64,000 nucleotides of DNA from Utricularia gibba. Taxonomy: Eukaryota; Streptophyta; Magnoliopsida; Lamiales; Lentibulariaceae. Of this stretch, positions 1 through 11,264 are shown piece by piece. Below the pieces are notes generated by a model. That model ran no database searches. It saw only the letters and a list, made by a program, of their open reading frames with translations, and was not told the DNA's origin. Both the position numbers and the translations under genes were made by a program. The stretch covers positions 124,001 through 188,000 of the forward strand of contig NEEC01000013.1 in NCBI GenBank assembly GCA_002189035.1, read 5' to 3'. The stretch's first letter is position 1. Each line of letters begins with the position of its first letter.

Positions 1-844
1 ATTTAGTCCCACTTATCAATAAAAAGCACGATTATGGTACTATTCGCAAAAAAACATAGAAATAAGTAATAAAACTTAAGTTTTGTAGCACAATATGAGT
101 CATTTCCTTACACTCCATCACTCAAAAATATGTGTTATCACTATTTCTCATTGAACTTCACATAGATGTGATTGGAAAAGTTCTTTCCATAATTAGTCAA
201 TTTTTGTGTGATTTCAATGATTAGGGCTTTCAGTTTTTAGGTGATAAAGCAGAGTTTGTTGAATCATGTAATAAATTAGACATTCGCATATCACAACAAC
301 ATGGTATGGTGGAGAAAATAAATATGATGATTATGAATATGAATTCTATGAGATGCAGAAATTACATGAATATGAATTCTATAAGATGCAGCAATTACAA
401 CAATTTATCTCTTAGGAATCATTTGGTTCATAGTTGTTGTATGTGGGTTAAGACAAGAAATATCCATGGCTGAGTCCATTCAAATAATATTTCAATAAAA
501 TCTATTTTATTTTGGTCTTTTTCTAGCTTTTATGTCATTGCTCCATCTGTATTCTGATCTCACAAGAGTTTTTTTGAATGCATTGAAAGCAAAAGAATTC
601 TATCGGAAGGACATGTATGAACGGGACTCCAGTGACCGGATCAACAGAATGAAAAGAAGAGCTATTCAGAGAATGTATTCTCTAGTTGCTCGAAGCAGTG
701 TTTCTCCAACTTAGGTAGCTGGGTTTATTGACATACTCAATGGTTGCAACCTCTAAGTATAACATTAAAGTAATGGAGTACAACTAATGCAAGTCTTAAA
801 TGTTTCTCAACATCTCATTGCTCACTCCAAGTCATGAAAGCCAT
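1..844. other. Gene-free AT-rich stretch
   Basis: No gene is recognised here. A TGTGTTATCA end at 131-140 matches the 5' terminus (read on the minus strand) of the TG...CA element family described at 48129 and 51671, so the first 140 bases may be the edge of another copy. A short open frame at 535-714 codes for a basic, helix-like peptide with no family I recognise. Confidence 0.4.
333..398 (+). repeat. 33-bp direct duplication
   Basis: Two near-identical 33-bp units start at about 333 and 366 (ATGAATATGAATTCTATGAG, then the same with ATAAG). The period is 11 codons and both units read as YEFYxMQ-like peptide in one frame, so this may be a scrap of a repeated coding sequence. Confidence 0.5.
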
Positions 845-1400
845 TCATCTATCATCCTAATATGAGCTGTGAACCCATGATTGAGCAATACCTAAACCAA
901 GCTTATCGATGATGGACTGAAATGGTAGCATACAAAGAGACTTGGTAAATATACTAGTTGATAAGAAGGTATAGATCGAGGCACTAAAAATCCTTTTTTG
1001 TATTGATCAATCTCTATGTGTTTTGTTTTTTCGTGAAACATTGCATTGCAATTGAGGTAAATAAGAGAGTGTTGGCTGCCGCAAGTCTTTCAAAATCTAG
1101 GAAATCCACATCAACTTTGTAGTTGCAGTAGCAAAGCTGCAAGTACTTTGCTTCCATGGATGACTGATTGCCTAGGAGCATAAAATAACCAATTACCAAC
1201 TTCCGAGTGATGGCACACACCCTTCAGTTTGCATCATAATAACTAGTAAGCTTTAATATCACACAAGTGTGAAGCGGTCCGTGAAATCAATCGCTTCCAC
1301 TTGAATGTAGCCTTTGGCTACAACTCTTGCTTTATGGTTTGCAATAAAGCCATTTGCATTTCGTTCGACTTTGTAAACTCATTTGCATCGAAGAGAGTGT
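845..1400 (-). mobile_element. Degenerate Ty1/copia pol remnant (reverse transcriptase and RNase H)
   Basis: Read on the minus strand, 1400-1260 carries a copia reverse-transcriptase opening (WVYKVKRNANG followed by HKARVVAKGY, the usual YKARLVAKGYTQ block). From 1220 downward comes the copia RNase H signature: ITRKLVIGYF, then SSMEAKYLQL in place of SSAEAEYRAL, then the FHEKTKHIEID block in another frame near 1030. Most of the reverse transcriptase is missing between the two parts, and stops and frame changes are present. It is a deleted, non-functional fragment. The family is clear, the clade is not. Confidence 0.8.
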
Positions 1401-1438
1401 TTCCCTTTATGTAAATATACAAGGGTCTTGATAAATAA

Positions 1439-1600
1439 AAATTTTCTATCGTTGTAAAAAAATTAAACTTTGATCTTAAATAAATTTATAATCCTTATTC
1501 CTCACAAAATACAAATAAAGGACAAATTGTATATTGGATTTTGGGGTCGATCATGAGAAGGAATTGCTTACTATGTGTTTTTATCAAGAACAACCAGCCT
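1439..1600 (-). mobile_element. Fragment of the TG...CA solo-LTR-like family (Family 1)
   Basis: TGATAAATAAAAATTTTCTA at 1439 matches the minus-strand-oriented terminus of the elements at 51671 and 49656. The next bases keep the family order: an ATAAATTTATAATC block, CAAAATACAAAT, then GGGGTCGATCATGAGAAG. Homology fades after about 1600, so only the terminal part of a copy is visible. Confidence 0.6.
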
Positions 1601-2091
1601 GTCTAGGCTGAGCCGCATATTCGAACCATTCTGTGCAGCAATCATTAGTCGAGGAGCGAAATGGGAAAAGGACGTCTGCATGCATGATAAATCAATAGGG
1701 GTAGGCTGGACTGAGTTTAGAGGGAATAGATTATTCAGATGGTGAAATCTACTTTCTGACGAGTTGAAGAATTTTTTATGGAATAAGATGAAGGCAGTTT
1801 AATTCTAGTGTGACACTAAAACTAACTTCCAGCATACATAATGTTAAGTGTCATTTTCAAGTTATTTATTATATATTATTAGGTGTTAATCTAGTATTAA
1901 ATCACCCAAATTAGGAGTCTTATTATTAAGTACTTGATTTTATTAGAAAAATCCTATTTTCCTATTTTTTTATATATTTTCTGTCTTTTTTCATGCTCAT
2001 TGACCGAGACATGTCAGGAGACTGCCGTGGAGTGTTGCAGGAGTATTGCAAGAGGTCAGACTCTGACTTTTTGTGCCTTGAGGGAAGTAGC
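1601..2091. other. No gene seen
   Basis: No coding region is recognised. The segment TGTGACACTAAAACTAACTT at about 1810 resembles TGTGACACTCAAACTAATTT at about 43660, which suggests a shared dispersed repeat. Confidence 0.4.
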
Positions 2092-2225
2092 GGATTTTGG
2101 TGAAGATCAAAGTACATGAGTAGCGGGGCACTCCTCATGGATTTTGGTGAAGATCAAGGTACATGAGTAGCAGGGCACTCCTCACGGATTTTGGTGAAGA
2201 TCAAGGTGAAGAGCACCAACTCTAA
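2092..2225. repeat. 47-bp tandem repeat, nearly three units
   Basis: Units begin GGATTTTGGTGAAGATCAA at 2092, 2139 and 2186, exactly 47 bp apart. Units one and two continue with GTACATGAGTAGC and GGGCACTCCTC. The third diverges after the first 20 or so bases. No function can be inferred. Confidence 0.85.
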
Positions 2226-2765
2226 CCCTACCGATTCGAGGGAAGTAGCGGATTGTTTGCGACCTAAGTACCACGACAGTGGACAGGTTGTGACCTCGGA
2301 CCTACCACTGGCCATTGGCAACAGTTGGGCACACGTGCGCAATTCGGTTTTGAAGACAATCAAAGGCAATCCTCTTGTCTTCCTAATCGTCCAAGGGGGA
2401 ATCACATGAAGCTATTCCCGTGCCTCCTTGTAGATCAGAGTGTAAGGGAGAGTAGGTTATTCCTTGCTCCTATAACTAGCTATTCAGAAGAAATCAGTGA
2501 AAACTGACGCAAGGATGGACAAAGAAAGGAGATAGAATTTCATTCCTAGGAACTGCATCCTATAGTCAAGGTCCATCACTTAGATTGTTACTTTTATTTC
2601 TGCATTTCACCAACCCCCTTTTACAAAACTGTGACATTTTGTAGAAGTTCTTTACAAAAAACTTTTCACGAAAAACAACTCCCTAAGATCGATACTTGTA
2701 CTACGCTTTTTTGTATTTTACATTTTAAATATTTAAAATTTGTTGAGGAAACGACATGCAATACA
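2150..2765 (-). mobile_element. Dispersed repeat Family 3, minus-strand copy
   Basis: Reverse-complement similarity to 34545-35570. Shared landmarks on the minus strand are CGTTTCCTCAACAAATTTTAA, AAGCGTAGTACAAGTATCG, GAGTTGTTTTTCGTGAAAAG, CACGGGAATAGC, TGTTGCCAATG and GAGTTGGTGCTCT. Shorter relatives lie at 29100 and 47263. It is non-coding; an LTR or MITE origin cannot be decided. Confidence 0.6.
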
Positions 2766-3526
2766 TAACCTAGCAAAGAGAGAGAGACCTTTCACAATAA
2801 AACTTTAGAACTATCCTACTTGAGAAGAGGAAAAAGCATACATGAGTATTGAATTGAAGCAACATAAGAACTTTTTATTTTCTGCACAAATTTTCTTTCT
2901 GCACTTACTTTTGTAAATTCGATAGCATTTTACATTTCTTGCTTTAACGTTAACCTTGTTTAAATGTGTTCCTTGACTGAACTTGTTTCTTTCATCGTTT
3001 TTCTCTACTATTTTCACATATGAATCGAAAAAGTAGCTTGAAGATGCTTTAGCCTTTTTCAGCATGGTTAACTTATAGATTAAGTGAAATATTTCTTTAA
3101 ATTTCCAGAAATACTAATTTACACTTTGTGTTCTCTTCCTTTTAGTGTAAAATTCACCTAAAGACTTTTCTTACTTTCGTTAGGGTAAAAGCGTTTACTC
3201 TCTATTGATCGATCTGAACTTATTGCTATTGCATTACTTTCGTTGTGAATGAAATGTAGAATATTTGTTAAGATTAGAAATATCTTTTGATAAGAAAAAT
3301 CCTTAGACTCGTGACATCTTTAGAATTTTTAATACATCACTCCTTCCCTTAGATCTACCCGAAGAATGTGAGAAATGAATGATCAAAGAATTCAATTGCA
3401 GATTACTTAGGAAACCTTAAACCATATCACCTTTGGTAATCTAAATGTATCCCTAAATTCTAGTCACTCATATTAGATAGGTAAACCATGACTTTATAGA
3501 CATAAATTGAAGAAAATAGCATAATC
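2766..3526. other. No gene seen
   Basis: AT-rich. Short open frames show no recognisable domain. Some phrases (TTAGATCTACCC near 3350) recall Family 1 elements, so the solo LTR at 3527 probably landed in older repeat DNA. Confidence 0.4.
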
Positions 3527-5026
3527 TGTTGGTGTATGCGTTCTAGAGACAATCAACTCATTGGCAAATCTTATCTTTTGATATTTACTTTGAATTGTGA
3601 TCAAATTTATATCATTGATAAAATCCTCTACTTGATCTATGTGCTATAGAAATTATGATGAGATCATAATGTGAGATTCTTCAAGCACTCATGATCAAGT
3701 TAAATCTCCCTGGCTAGAGTATTTGTGAAATGAGGATATCACAAATACGGATAAACTGGCACACATTGAGTTCCCTAAACAGTTTAGGCAATGGTTCTCA
3801 CAATTGATGTAATGAGATTACTAGAACCTATGTGTGGGTGTCGATTAGAGAATCGATTCACTGGATGACTCATCTTTGAGACACTACTATGGGAAGCTAA
3901 CCAAGTGTAAGTAGCAAGATCTCGAATATGACAACCGTGCAAGTAAGCTTAGACTTGAGGTCAACAAAGTTATCTTGATCTTAAGATCACATTTTCGCTC
4001 ATTACTAATGGGAGCCTAACCATGGCTTGCCTAGTATGGATGAGTAGGGATGTGACTCCTTAAGATTGGAAATAGTTGATTGATCAATAAAGGATTCATC
4101 ACTCATGTTAGCGATGAGATCATATCTCAAGTAATTGCATCAAAGCCTAACAGTAAGTCCTGGGCCTAGGGTAATGACACTCAAATTGTTTGAGTAGGTC
4201 ATTGAGTGTTAGTGCTTGAATGCAATTATAAGTTCGATACATCAGAAAGACACACACTCATGTTCTAGTATCGAATGAGATATAAGTATGATAAAAGGTG
4301 TTCATTGCATGATGGCTGGTCATGGAAAGACTCAATCAGTTCACCTGATTATTCTTTCATCTTGGGGATCATGATATGTTGCTAGACATTACTCATGATC
4401 GATAATGATGGATTTGATTAATTAAGAGTTAATTAATAAATCCATTATTACGGCCTTGATTGAAGAAGCCTATAGGGTCACACACAATAGTGGAGTCACT
4501 CAACGATATTAAATAGAATGACACAATTACATGAGATGTAATTGATAAAGCGGATAAATTAAATTGATAGTTATTTTGAGATTAATATTGATTAAACTCA
4601 AAATAAAAGATCATATATAGATAAGATTTGGAACATATACATATATCCACAAGATAAGATCTTTACGGAGATATGATTTTATATGTTACCATATATCTAT
4701 TAAAAGATTTAGATCTAGTGATATGCTCAAAAGGGTATTCGTGCTCTCTGAGACTAATCCACAAGGAGGTGTTTTTCTCTACTAGCACCTGAGGAATTCG
4801 ACCAGCATTCAAGAGCCTTGAGAAGGTTATCGACGGAGTGCTCCACGTGTGGATACCATAGAGACCGTCTCCTATTGGCGGTTGGTGAACAACGGAGTCA
4901 TCTTAAAGGTATTTTACCATCCCTTAGTCTGATGTATACCATATTCCAAGATCTGCGTTGGGGGTTTCTCAAAATTTTAAAATTCCGCTGCTTTTGAGAA
5001 ATACGATGTCTACGAGAAACCCAACA
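3527..5026 (+). mobile_element. Solo LTR of a Ty1/copia-type retrotransposon
   Basis: The 1500-bp unit starts TGTTGGTGTATGCG and ends GAGAAACCCAACA, so its tips form the short inverted repeat TGTTGG/CCAACA usual for plant copia LTRs. It is flanked by a perfect 5-bp duplication TAATC (3522-3526 and 5027-5031). No internal coding region or second LTR follows, which is the footprint left by LTR-LTR recombination. A diverged, internally deleted relative at 6175-6582 is followed by a primer-binding-site-like sequence, which sets the orientation as plus. Confidence 0.9.
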
Positions 5027-5031
5027 TAATC

Positions 5032-5655
5032 ATTGTAGAAAAAATAGTCGCACAACAAAATATTCTGCAAACTAAAACAAGATGAAATGAGTTTCTGTTT
5101 TCCATTTGTTACATTAAATTTATTGGAATAGTAGCACTAATTGGGTATTCGGCAGCAGTTCTTCAAGTCAGAAGTCTTCTTCTTCAATCCCCCTTTCTTC
5201 CCCTCTCTGTTGTATTCTTCTTTGTTATTATTGTCAAAGATCCCCTTCAAAAAATATATCTCTCCCCTCTTATTCGTTTCCAATGTAAGTATGGTTTCTG
5301 ATACCCGTATTACTCTTGACCTAAACCTATAAATTGCAGGTGGTAAAAACAATGCCTTTTGTCCCCCTTTGTATAGTATCCCTTTCAAATTAATGCATGT
5401 GTTTTAAGTTCATTTTTTTGCAATATCATTGCTATGACTCAATTAAAACATTAATATAAAAAGATGGACAAAATCAATATTTTTAGTAACCTTTAACATA
5501 TATAATTAAAAATATCCTAAATATCACATAAAATGTTAACAACTATCTATACAGGCCTAAATTATAGCTAAACATGATATCTTTGTATCATAATAATATT
5601 GACAAAATGTAGGTCACAATGTCTAGGTATGATTCTAAAGAAGTGTCTATAACTC
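5032..5655. other. No gene seen
   Basis: A pyrimidine-rich stretch at 5160-5280 and AT-rich DNA beyond. The open frames on both strands at 5137-5388 are low-complexity and match nothing I recognise. Confidence 0.4.
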
Positions 5656-6146
5656 TTATGACATTGCTACTTCCCATACCTTAATCCCCTTAGCTTGCTC
5701 ATACGTCAAAGGTTCATTGAACATGAACACTACTTCAAGGGTAGCAGTATCAACAGAGTTAACCTGAAGGGCGACATAATCCTTCATCCATTTTGATGGA
5801 TGAATAACCAAAGATGAAGAGGCAAAAGCATCAATGGTGACTGATTCAAAGGGGTCATGAATAGAAAATTGCATCATTAGATAAGGAGTATCATTAACTG
5901 GAACATGCATAGAGCAGTGAGGGGCTTGCCATCAAGTATGCATAGGATAGGGGAGTAACTCCTCATCGTCATCATAAACTAGAAATGACATGATATAATC
6001 CATAGTAAGATCATAATCAATGAGGCCTTTAAAAAGAGAAATAAATTCTTATAAATTTTGACATTCTGACTGATGAACACTGGTAGTTTATTAGTCTATA
6101 AGATAGCCAATGAAAACATACTTTTGTGCTCTTGGTGCCATTTTTT
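5656..6146 (-). mobile_element. Degenerate copia pol remnant (integrase tail to start of reverse transcriptase)
   Basis: On the minus strand the region opens with APRAQKYVFIGYL, the copia block usually written RAxKCVFLGYP. It ends with SKWMKDYVAL and NEPLTYEQAKGIKVWEVAM, the linker and the EPxTYEEAxxDPRWxxAM entry of the reverse transcriptase. The order is right for copia pol, but there are stops between the two parts, and the reverse transcriptase proper is absent because the frame ends at 5656. Confidence 0.75.
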
Positions 6147-6174
6147 CAGGCTAAGGATCTGAAATGCCTATGAA

Positions 6175-6582
6175 GGCAAAGACTTGAGGTTATCTCAAAT
6201 GTGAATAAATTGATACATATTGAGTTCCTTAAATCGTTTAGACAATGATTCTCACAAATGATGTAATGAGACTACTGGAACCAATGTGTAGATGTCGATT
6301 AGAGAATCTATTCACTGGATAACTCATTTTCAAGATGATACTATGGAAGCTAACCAAGTGTCAATAGCAAGATATTGAATATAATAGCCGTGCAAGTAAG
6401 CATCTTGATACTATAAATGCCATCTAATGTTGGCAATTGGTAAACAAGGGAGTACATTGAAAGGTATTTTTAAAATCACTTTATCTAATGTATATTGTAT
6501 TCCAAGATCTGTGGTTTGGATTTCTCGAAAATTTTGAAATTTCGCTGCATTGAGAACATATCATGTCTATAAGAAACCTTAT
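6175..6582 (+). mobile_element. Internally deleted copia LTR, related to the solo LTR at 3527
   Basis: The first half aligns by eye with 3730-3955 (shared CATTGAGTTCC, GTGTCGATTAGAGAATC-type and GCTAACCAAGTG blocks). The second half aligns with the LTR end at 4860-5020 (ATTCCAAGATCTG, then ATTTCGCTGC). About 0.9 kb present in the solo LTR is missing between them at about 6410. The far end lacks a clean CAACA tip, consistent with age. Confidence 0.75.
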
Positions 6583-6600
6583 AGTGACATCAGAGTGAGG
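6580..6600 (+). other. Primer-binding-site-like sequence
   Basis: TATAGTGACATCAGAGTGAG directly follows the decayed LTR and resembles the TGGTATCAGAGC motif complementary to initiator methionine tRNA that primes most plant copia elements. It has several mismatches. Confidence 0.5.
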
Positions 6601-7599
6601 TTACAGAATATGTGTATATGTTAGAATCTTTGCTAATTTTGTGAGATGTTTTCGTATGTTGCCTTGCGAGTGATCGTCGTAAAAGCATGTGATGAATATG
6701 TCAGATTATCTTGCTACACATGATGCACGAAATTTGATGCATGATTCATGTTTTATATTTATGCATTGTATGGTTGATTCATGCTTATGAAAACTACGAT
6801 ATTCGTGCATATGCAAATCATGTTGATGGATTAAGCATGTGTAGTTGAGGGGTATGATAGATTGCACGAATATTAATGATATGAGCATGATTACATGGTT
6901 GTTTCACATTGATGAGTACATGAGATGTTTGATCATATATTGGTGACTGATGTATCAAGGGTCAATTAGGATTTTTGATTATTATGTTTCAAAATCCAGG
7001 GATATGATGTATTATGAATGAAAGGGTAAGGGTTATCAAAATACCTATTTGATAGAATATCGATATCCATAGTGTAATAGTTGTTTATGGAACAATCCCT
7101 ACTAAATAATTAAGCTTATTCCTTGTACTAACATAAAGAGAACGAGAGTCATTTTTAGTACATAGAGTTGTTGGCTACAGTCAAACTCTCCACTACATAT
7201 GACATGTTCAAATTATGAAATTAGATTCAAAGTGGTTTGGCTTAACTGATTTTATCAACTTGTTGACTAAAGGCAAGGTTGGTGAAATTAGAGGAAAGAT
7301 TGAGTTAAATAGTTTTTACATCAAGAGTTAATAACTCAATAATACAATGGTTGTATAAGAGATGCAATTGGGATAAGATGACTAACTATTTCATTTATTA
7401 AAAATTGTAGGCTACAATGAAAGTGGAGATGAATGAAATGAGATACTAACCCACTAAGAAAATTTGATTTTCTCGTTTTCTTAGTAAGGGGCTGGCATCT
7501 CAAAAACATAGTGAAAGTAGATCACATTTGATAAAGACCAATTAGATGTGATTTAAGAAACACTACATGATGTGTTTACTTTCTCTTCTTCATGTTGAA
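6601..7599. other. Retroelement leader region, no gene seen
   Basis: The stretch lies between a copia primer-binding-like site and a gag-like remnant. It is full of stops on both strands. No gene is visible. Confidence 0.4.
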
Positions 7600-7860
7600 G
7601 ATATGTATTCTAGCGTGAATTCGAGATCCATTCTAGAACTCAACAAGGTGGTTGGCTCGAATTTTACTGATTGACATCGCAATTTGAGAATTTTTCTCAA
7701 GGCGGAGAAGATTGTTTACATCCTTGAGCAAGATATTCATGCAAAACTCATGGCTAATGCAGCTCAAGATGTTCGGTATGCATATTACAAGTGAAATGAA
7801 ATGCAAAACACACTAAGAGCATAGTATGAGTGTTAATCATATGAAATTAATTCTTGGAAG
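7600..7860 (+). mobile_element. Copia gag-like remnant
   Basis: Across frame shifts, the plus strand reads as an LTD-W-xNL-like opening, then FLKAEKIVYILEQDI-like and CKTH residues, followed by MANAAQDVRYAYYK. This is the order seen in the N-terminal UBN2-type gag of copia elements (NLRIxLKxEKIxYVL). It is downstream of, and in the same orientation as, the LTR remnant at 6175, so the two are likely one element. Several frame breaks are present. Confidence 0.5.
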
Positions 7861-10576
7861 AATGATATAGTTTAAAACCAAGTATACTTATCACAATTTT
7901 GTAAACGAGTTTGGAAATGTAAAAGAGTATAGGATATCTACAATTCTTGAATTTCAACCAATTTAAAATGTTAAATTGTTTATGCAAAAAGTAAATAATT
8001 CCTATTTATCCAATATATTTTACCGATGAGTCCAAATCCAAAATTACTTTTACTTTTTATAAGGTTGTTGCTATTTAATGAGCTATAGCAATCCAATTAC
8101 CTTGTATCAATTGTCATGTAGTTATTCATTCCACATGAGACAATGAATTGGCAAGTAAGACGTTGTTCAATTGACTATAGCTTGTGAAACATGTATGCAA
8201 ACCTCGGATATTTCGATAAGGATGTCGAAAAACTTGTGGTTATCATTTGTTCCTTTTTTTGAGATATCTATGAAGCTACTTGTGCACATACCTACCTCTT
8301 TCTACTTGATGATTTCTAACTTTCGCAAGTTCATACCTAATAAATTACACTCGTCTAGTTTTGCATATTACAAAACAAGTACAAATTCAAGAAATAAAGC
8401 AAGTTAACAACACTCAAGCCACTCATCTAGTTTCTTATTGAATCATATGACTGAAAGTTTAGGAATTAATTTATATTCTATTATGAATTGCCCAAAAAAA
8501 TTAGGAATCCAAGCAATCTATTTAAATAATTTATGGTTTTTTGGTAATGAGAAACCATACTTTATGATATTTAGCTCATTTTCACAATCTCTTGTACCGT
8601 CCATCCTCCAGGTTCACGCTTGCCTCAGCACTCCTGCTTTGCATACACATAGTCAAAAGAAAATAGTTCAAATTGTGTATCCATGTAGTGATGCACCTGT
8701 TGGGATTTAGTTTTCGTAATTGACATCTGCTGCTTTGACCTCTTTATGTTGTCATCATTGATTATAAAGGCCGCTTCGTGTAGCAATTCTGAGTCGAGTT
8801 TCATGGCTCAACATCGCTCGATTAGAGCAGAAGCTCAAAAAGAAAAAGAAAATCCATGGAGGAGCAGCAGCAGCAGCATTCCCTCTGCAGCGGCAGCGCA
8901 CCTGCAAGTGCAAAAGGACAAGCTGTAAGGAAGCCGTGTCTTCAGGCACGTGCTCTCCCGGCAACTCCACTGAAAAGAAAAACTATTCCGTCTCCCTGTC
9001 CCTGCGCGCATGCACATGACATAACAATCTCATTATTTTAACCAAAAAGACGACAATCGGTACTCTGAAATGAAATCCAGGGGCAAAATAAGAACAAAAA
9101 AATACATATTAAAACACACAACTCAATAAAGTTTTTTTTATTATTTTTTTTTCAAATAGGGCTCAAAGTATACATTGAAAAAAATTCTTTTTAGGACGCC
9201 CTGCCCTGCCTTATATATGTTTTAAAATCAACCAGTTAATCCAATTGTATTTGTTTACACGCATATTAGACCTTCTTCAGTGATTTCCAGAAATGCTGAT
9301 GTGTATTTTCTTTATTAATTTTCCTAATATACCTTATCAATTTCAGTAAATGAATAGAAAAATCATATAAAAAATATGGAGTTAGTTTTACTTACCTAAG
9401 TCTGATTTCTGGACTTTCTTCTTTTGGTTTCCATAAAATGAGATTTATCCTTATTGATTTTTATAAAAATAATATTGGTTTCCGGAAAGCCACATCATCA
9501 TTTCCGGAAACCATTAAATATGCTCTTAGTGAGATCTACCAAATCATACATTTTTAAAAATTTTCAAACTCTTTTTAGTAAAATCTAACGAGTGATATAT
9601 TTTAAAATTCGAAACCATATATAATTTAATTACTTTAATTTAAAAATGTTCTATTATCAACCTATCTTTATATTTTATTATGATTAATATATTTGCATAA
9701 TTCTTTTTTTTTATTGAAATTGATTATTATATTATAAATATTTTTTACTAATACTAGTATATAATTTAAATATTAAATACTACATAAAATTAGAAAATAG
9801 ACTAGCAAACCTAAATCTGATCAGTCTAAATGGATTCAGTGTTGGAATATAATTTTGAAACATATATGTATGTGTGTGTTTGAATTATGAATGAAAATGA
9901 TGTGAATAATATAAATATAATAAATTAAATCAACTTGGCTTGATTCTTTTTCTTCTGCTTTTTTGTTAGTTATACCTTGCTTTGCCCATGCCTATGCCTT
10001 AGCAGCAGCGCACCACCATATGCAACGCAATGCAATGCGTCTCCTTTTACCTTTCCCTTTTCTTTTATTATATTCTGTTTGTAATGGTATCGATCAATCG
10101 TCCATTCATTCATCGGATCGGATCCATTTTACTATATGTGTATGGATAGTGTCATTAATTTATGTGTGTCCTGTCCTATCTACTTTTAACAAAAATAGGC
10201 TTTTATGTTGTGGAAATTGAAAAACAATTACGTAGCATGCAACTTAAGTTTAGCCCGCTAATCATGTAAAGCATAGCTCACCACCATCCAACAGATTGCT
10301 GATAAAATATCCAAGTTACTTTTTTACACATATTCTCCAAACATGTACAAAAGCTACTTCCCACCCACAAATTAACAACACAATGTAATGTGGGAGTTGG
10401 GATTATGACTGTTTTTTAACTGAAAATAATATTATTTATATTAACACTCCACCACATGCTTCAAATGCTTTACAGTTAATTCAACAAATAACCTCATATT
10501 TCTTTCACAATAGTAACCAACAAACAAACAAAACAGTTTTTGAGTTGCGAGAACGAGGGGTTGGAAAATAATGGAA
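7861..10576. other. Intergenic; no gene supported
   Basis: AT-rich DNA with short open frames of no recognisable family. At 8856-9038 a plus-strand frame of 60 residues begins MEEQQQQHSLCSGSAPAS over a CAG-rich stretch. It is richer in G and C than its surroundings, but it lacks a recognisable domain or splice partners and may be chance. 9060-10560 is mostly A/T runs. Confidence 0.4.
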
Positions 10577-11152
10577 CTAAACAACATGCTTCCATAATAA
10601 GCCATCCAAATCTTCCTTATGGAGACTCAGGAAAAACGGCGCCTGGTCGTAATCCTCGTATTCCCATACTCGGTTGTCGACCACCGTGGTGAACTCTTCC
10701 CCGCACCCTAGCTTCGGAAGCTCCACTATCTGCTCCAGCTCCTCCGGGCCCGTCGACAGATCGGAATCTATAAACGATGGCGGGCTCCGCGGTGGCTGGC
10801 CCAGCAACGCTGCCTTGGTCGCAGCGGCCTGGATGTCGCGTGGGGACGAGGTCGCCGGACGAGGGAGAAGATCCGCGATTTCCGGGAAGTTAAGCACAGC
10901 GGAGCTGCCCTTCACAGCCATCGCCGCCACGTCGTGCGCACGCGCCGCCATGTCCGCGGTGGCGAACGTCCCTAGCCAGATCCGCGACTTTTTCTTGGGT
11001 TCTCGGATCTCGGATACCCATCTCCCCCAAGCTCTCATTCTCACTCCTCTGTACTCCACGCTCTGCTTCTGGCGCAGCTCCTGTTTCACGGTGGTTCCGC
11101 ACTTTCTTTTTCTCTTCTCCGGCGGCGCCACCATCGTGTGCTGGTCATCCAT
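10577..11152 (-). CDS. AP2/ERF transcription factor, DREB subfamily (TINY-like, probably group A-4)
   Basis: Intronless gene for 191 residues. The start used is the ATG at 11152 ([17 protein letters not shown]); upstream in-frame codons include no ATG, and a TATA box lies about 105 bp away. One AP2 domain spans about residues 34-91 ([19 protein letters not shown] ... LGTF ... [13 protein letters not shown] ... LNFPE). The DREB-diagnostic residues are present: Val46 (position 14 of the domain) and Glu51 (position 19). The basic run KRKRK just before the domain suits a nuclear signal. The sequence after the domain, [20 protein letters not shown], is typical of the A-4/TINY group. The acidic tail ([11 protein letters not shown] ... 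LLWKHVV) could act in activation. Inferred role: nuclear binding to DRE/CRT-type GCCGAC elements in stress or growth responses. Family certain, subgroup likely. Confidence 0.95.
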   Translation of the reverse strand: MDDQHTMVAPPEKRKRKCGTTVKQELRQKQSVEYRGVRMRAWGRWVSEIREPKKKSRIWLGTFATADMAARAHDVAAMAVKGSSAVLNFPEIADLLPRPATSSPRDIQAAATKAALLGQPPRSPPSFIDSDLSTGPEELEQIVELPKLGCGEEFTTVVDNRVWEYEDYDQAPFFLSLHKEDLDGLLWKHVV

Positions 11153-11256
11153 ACGACCACCGGGAAAGAATCTTGACAAATTGCGCTGATTGATCACCGG
11201 AACCCCGCAACAAAGAAAGGGGAAATAAATGAAATGGGAAGTGAGAGGAGGCCAGT

Positions 11257-11264
11257 TATTTATA
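11257..11264 (-). promoter_or_regulatory. TATA box of the DREB-type gene
   Basis: The minus strand reads TATAAATA (context CGCTATAAATAACTGG), about 105 bp before the ATG at 11152. That leaves a 5' leader of roughly 75 bases. Confidence 0.75.

Noticed and set aside
8856-9038. Small CAG-rich open frame as a gene
   Set aside because: No recognisable domain, splice partners or polyadenylation context; kept only as a note in the intergenic entry.
10674-11189. 171-codon open frame on the plus strand
   Set aside because: It is the antisense shadow of the DREB-type gene; the minus strand carries an unmistakable AP2 domain and a TATA box.
11153-11197. Longer N-terminus for the DREB-type protein
   Set aside because: The upstream extension has no ATG (it begins with GTG) and lies in the presumed 5' leader.
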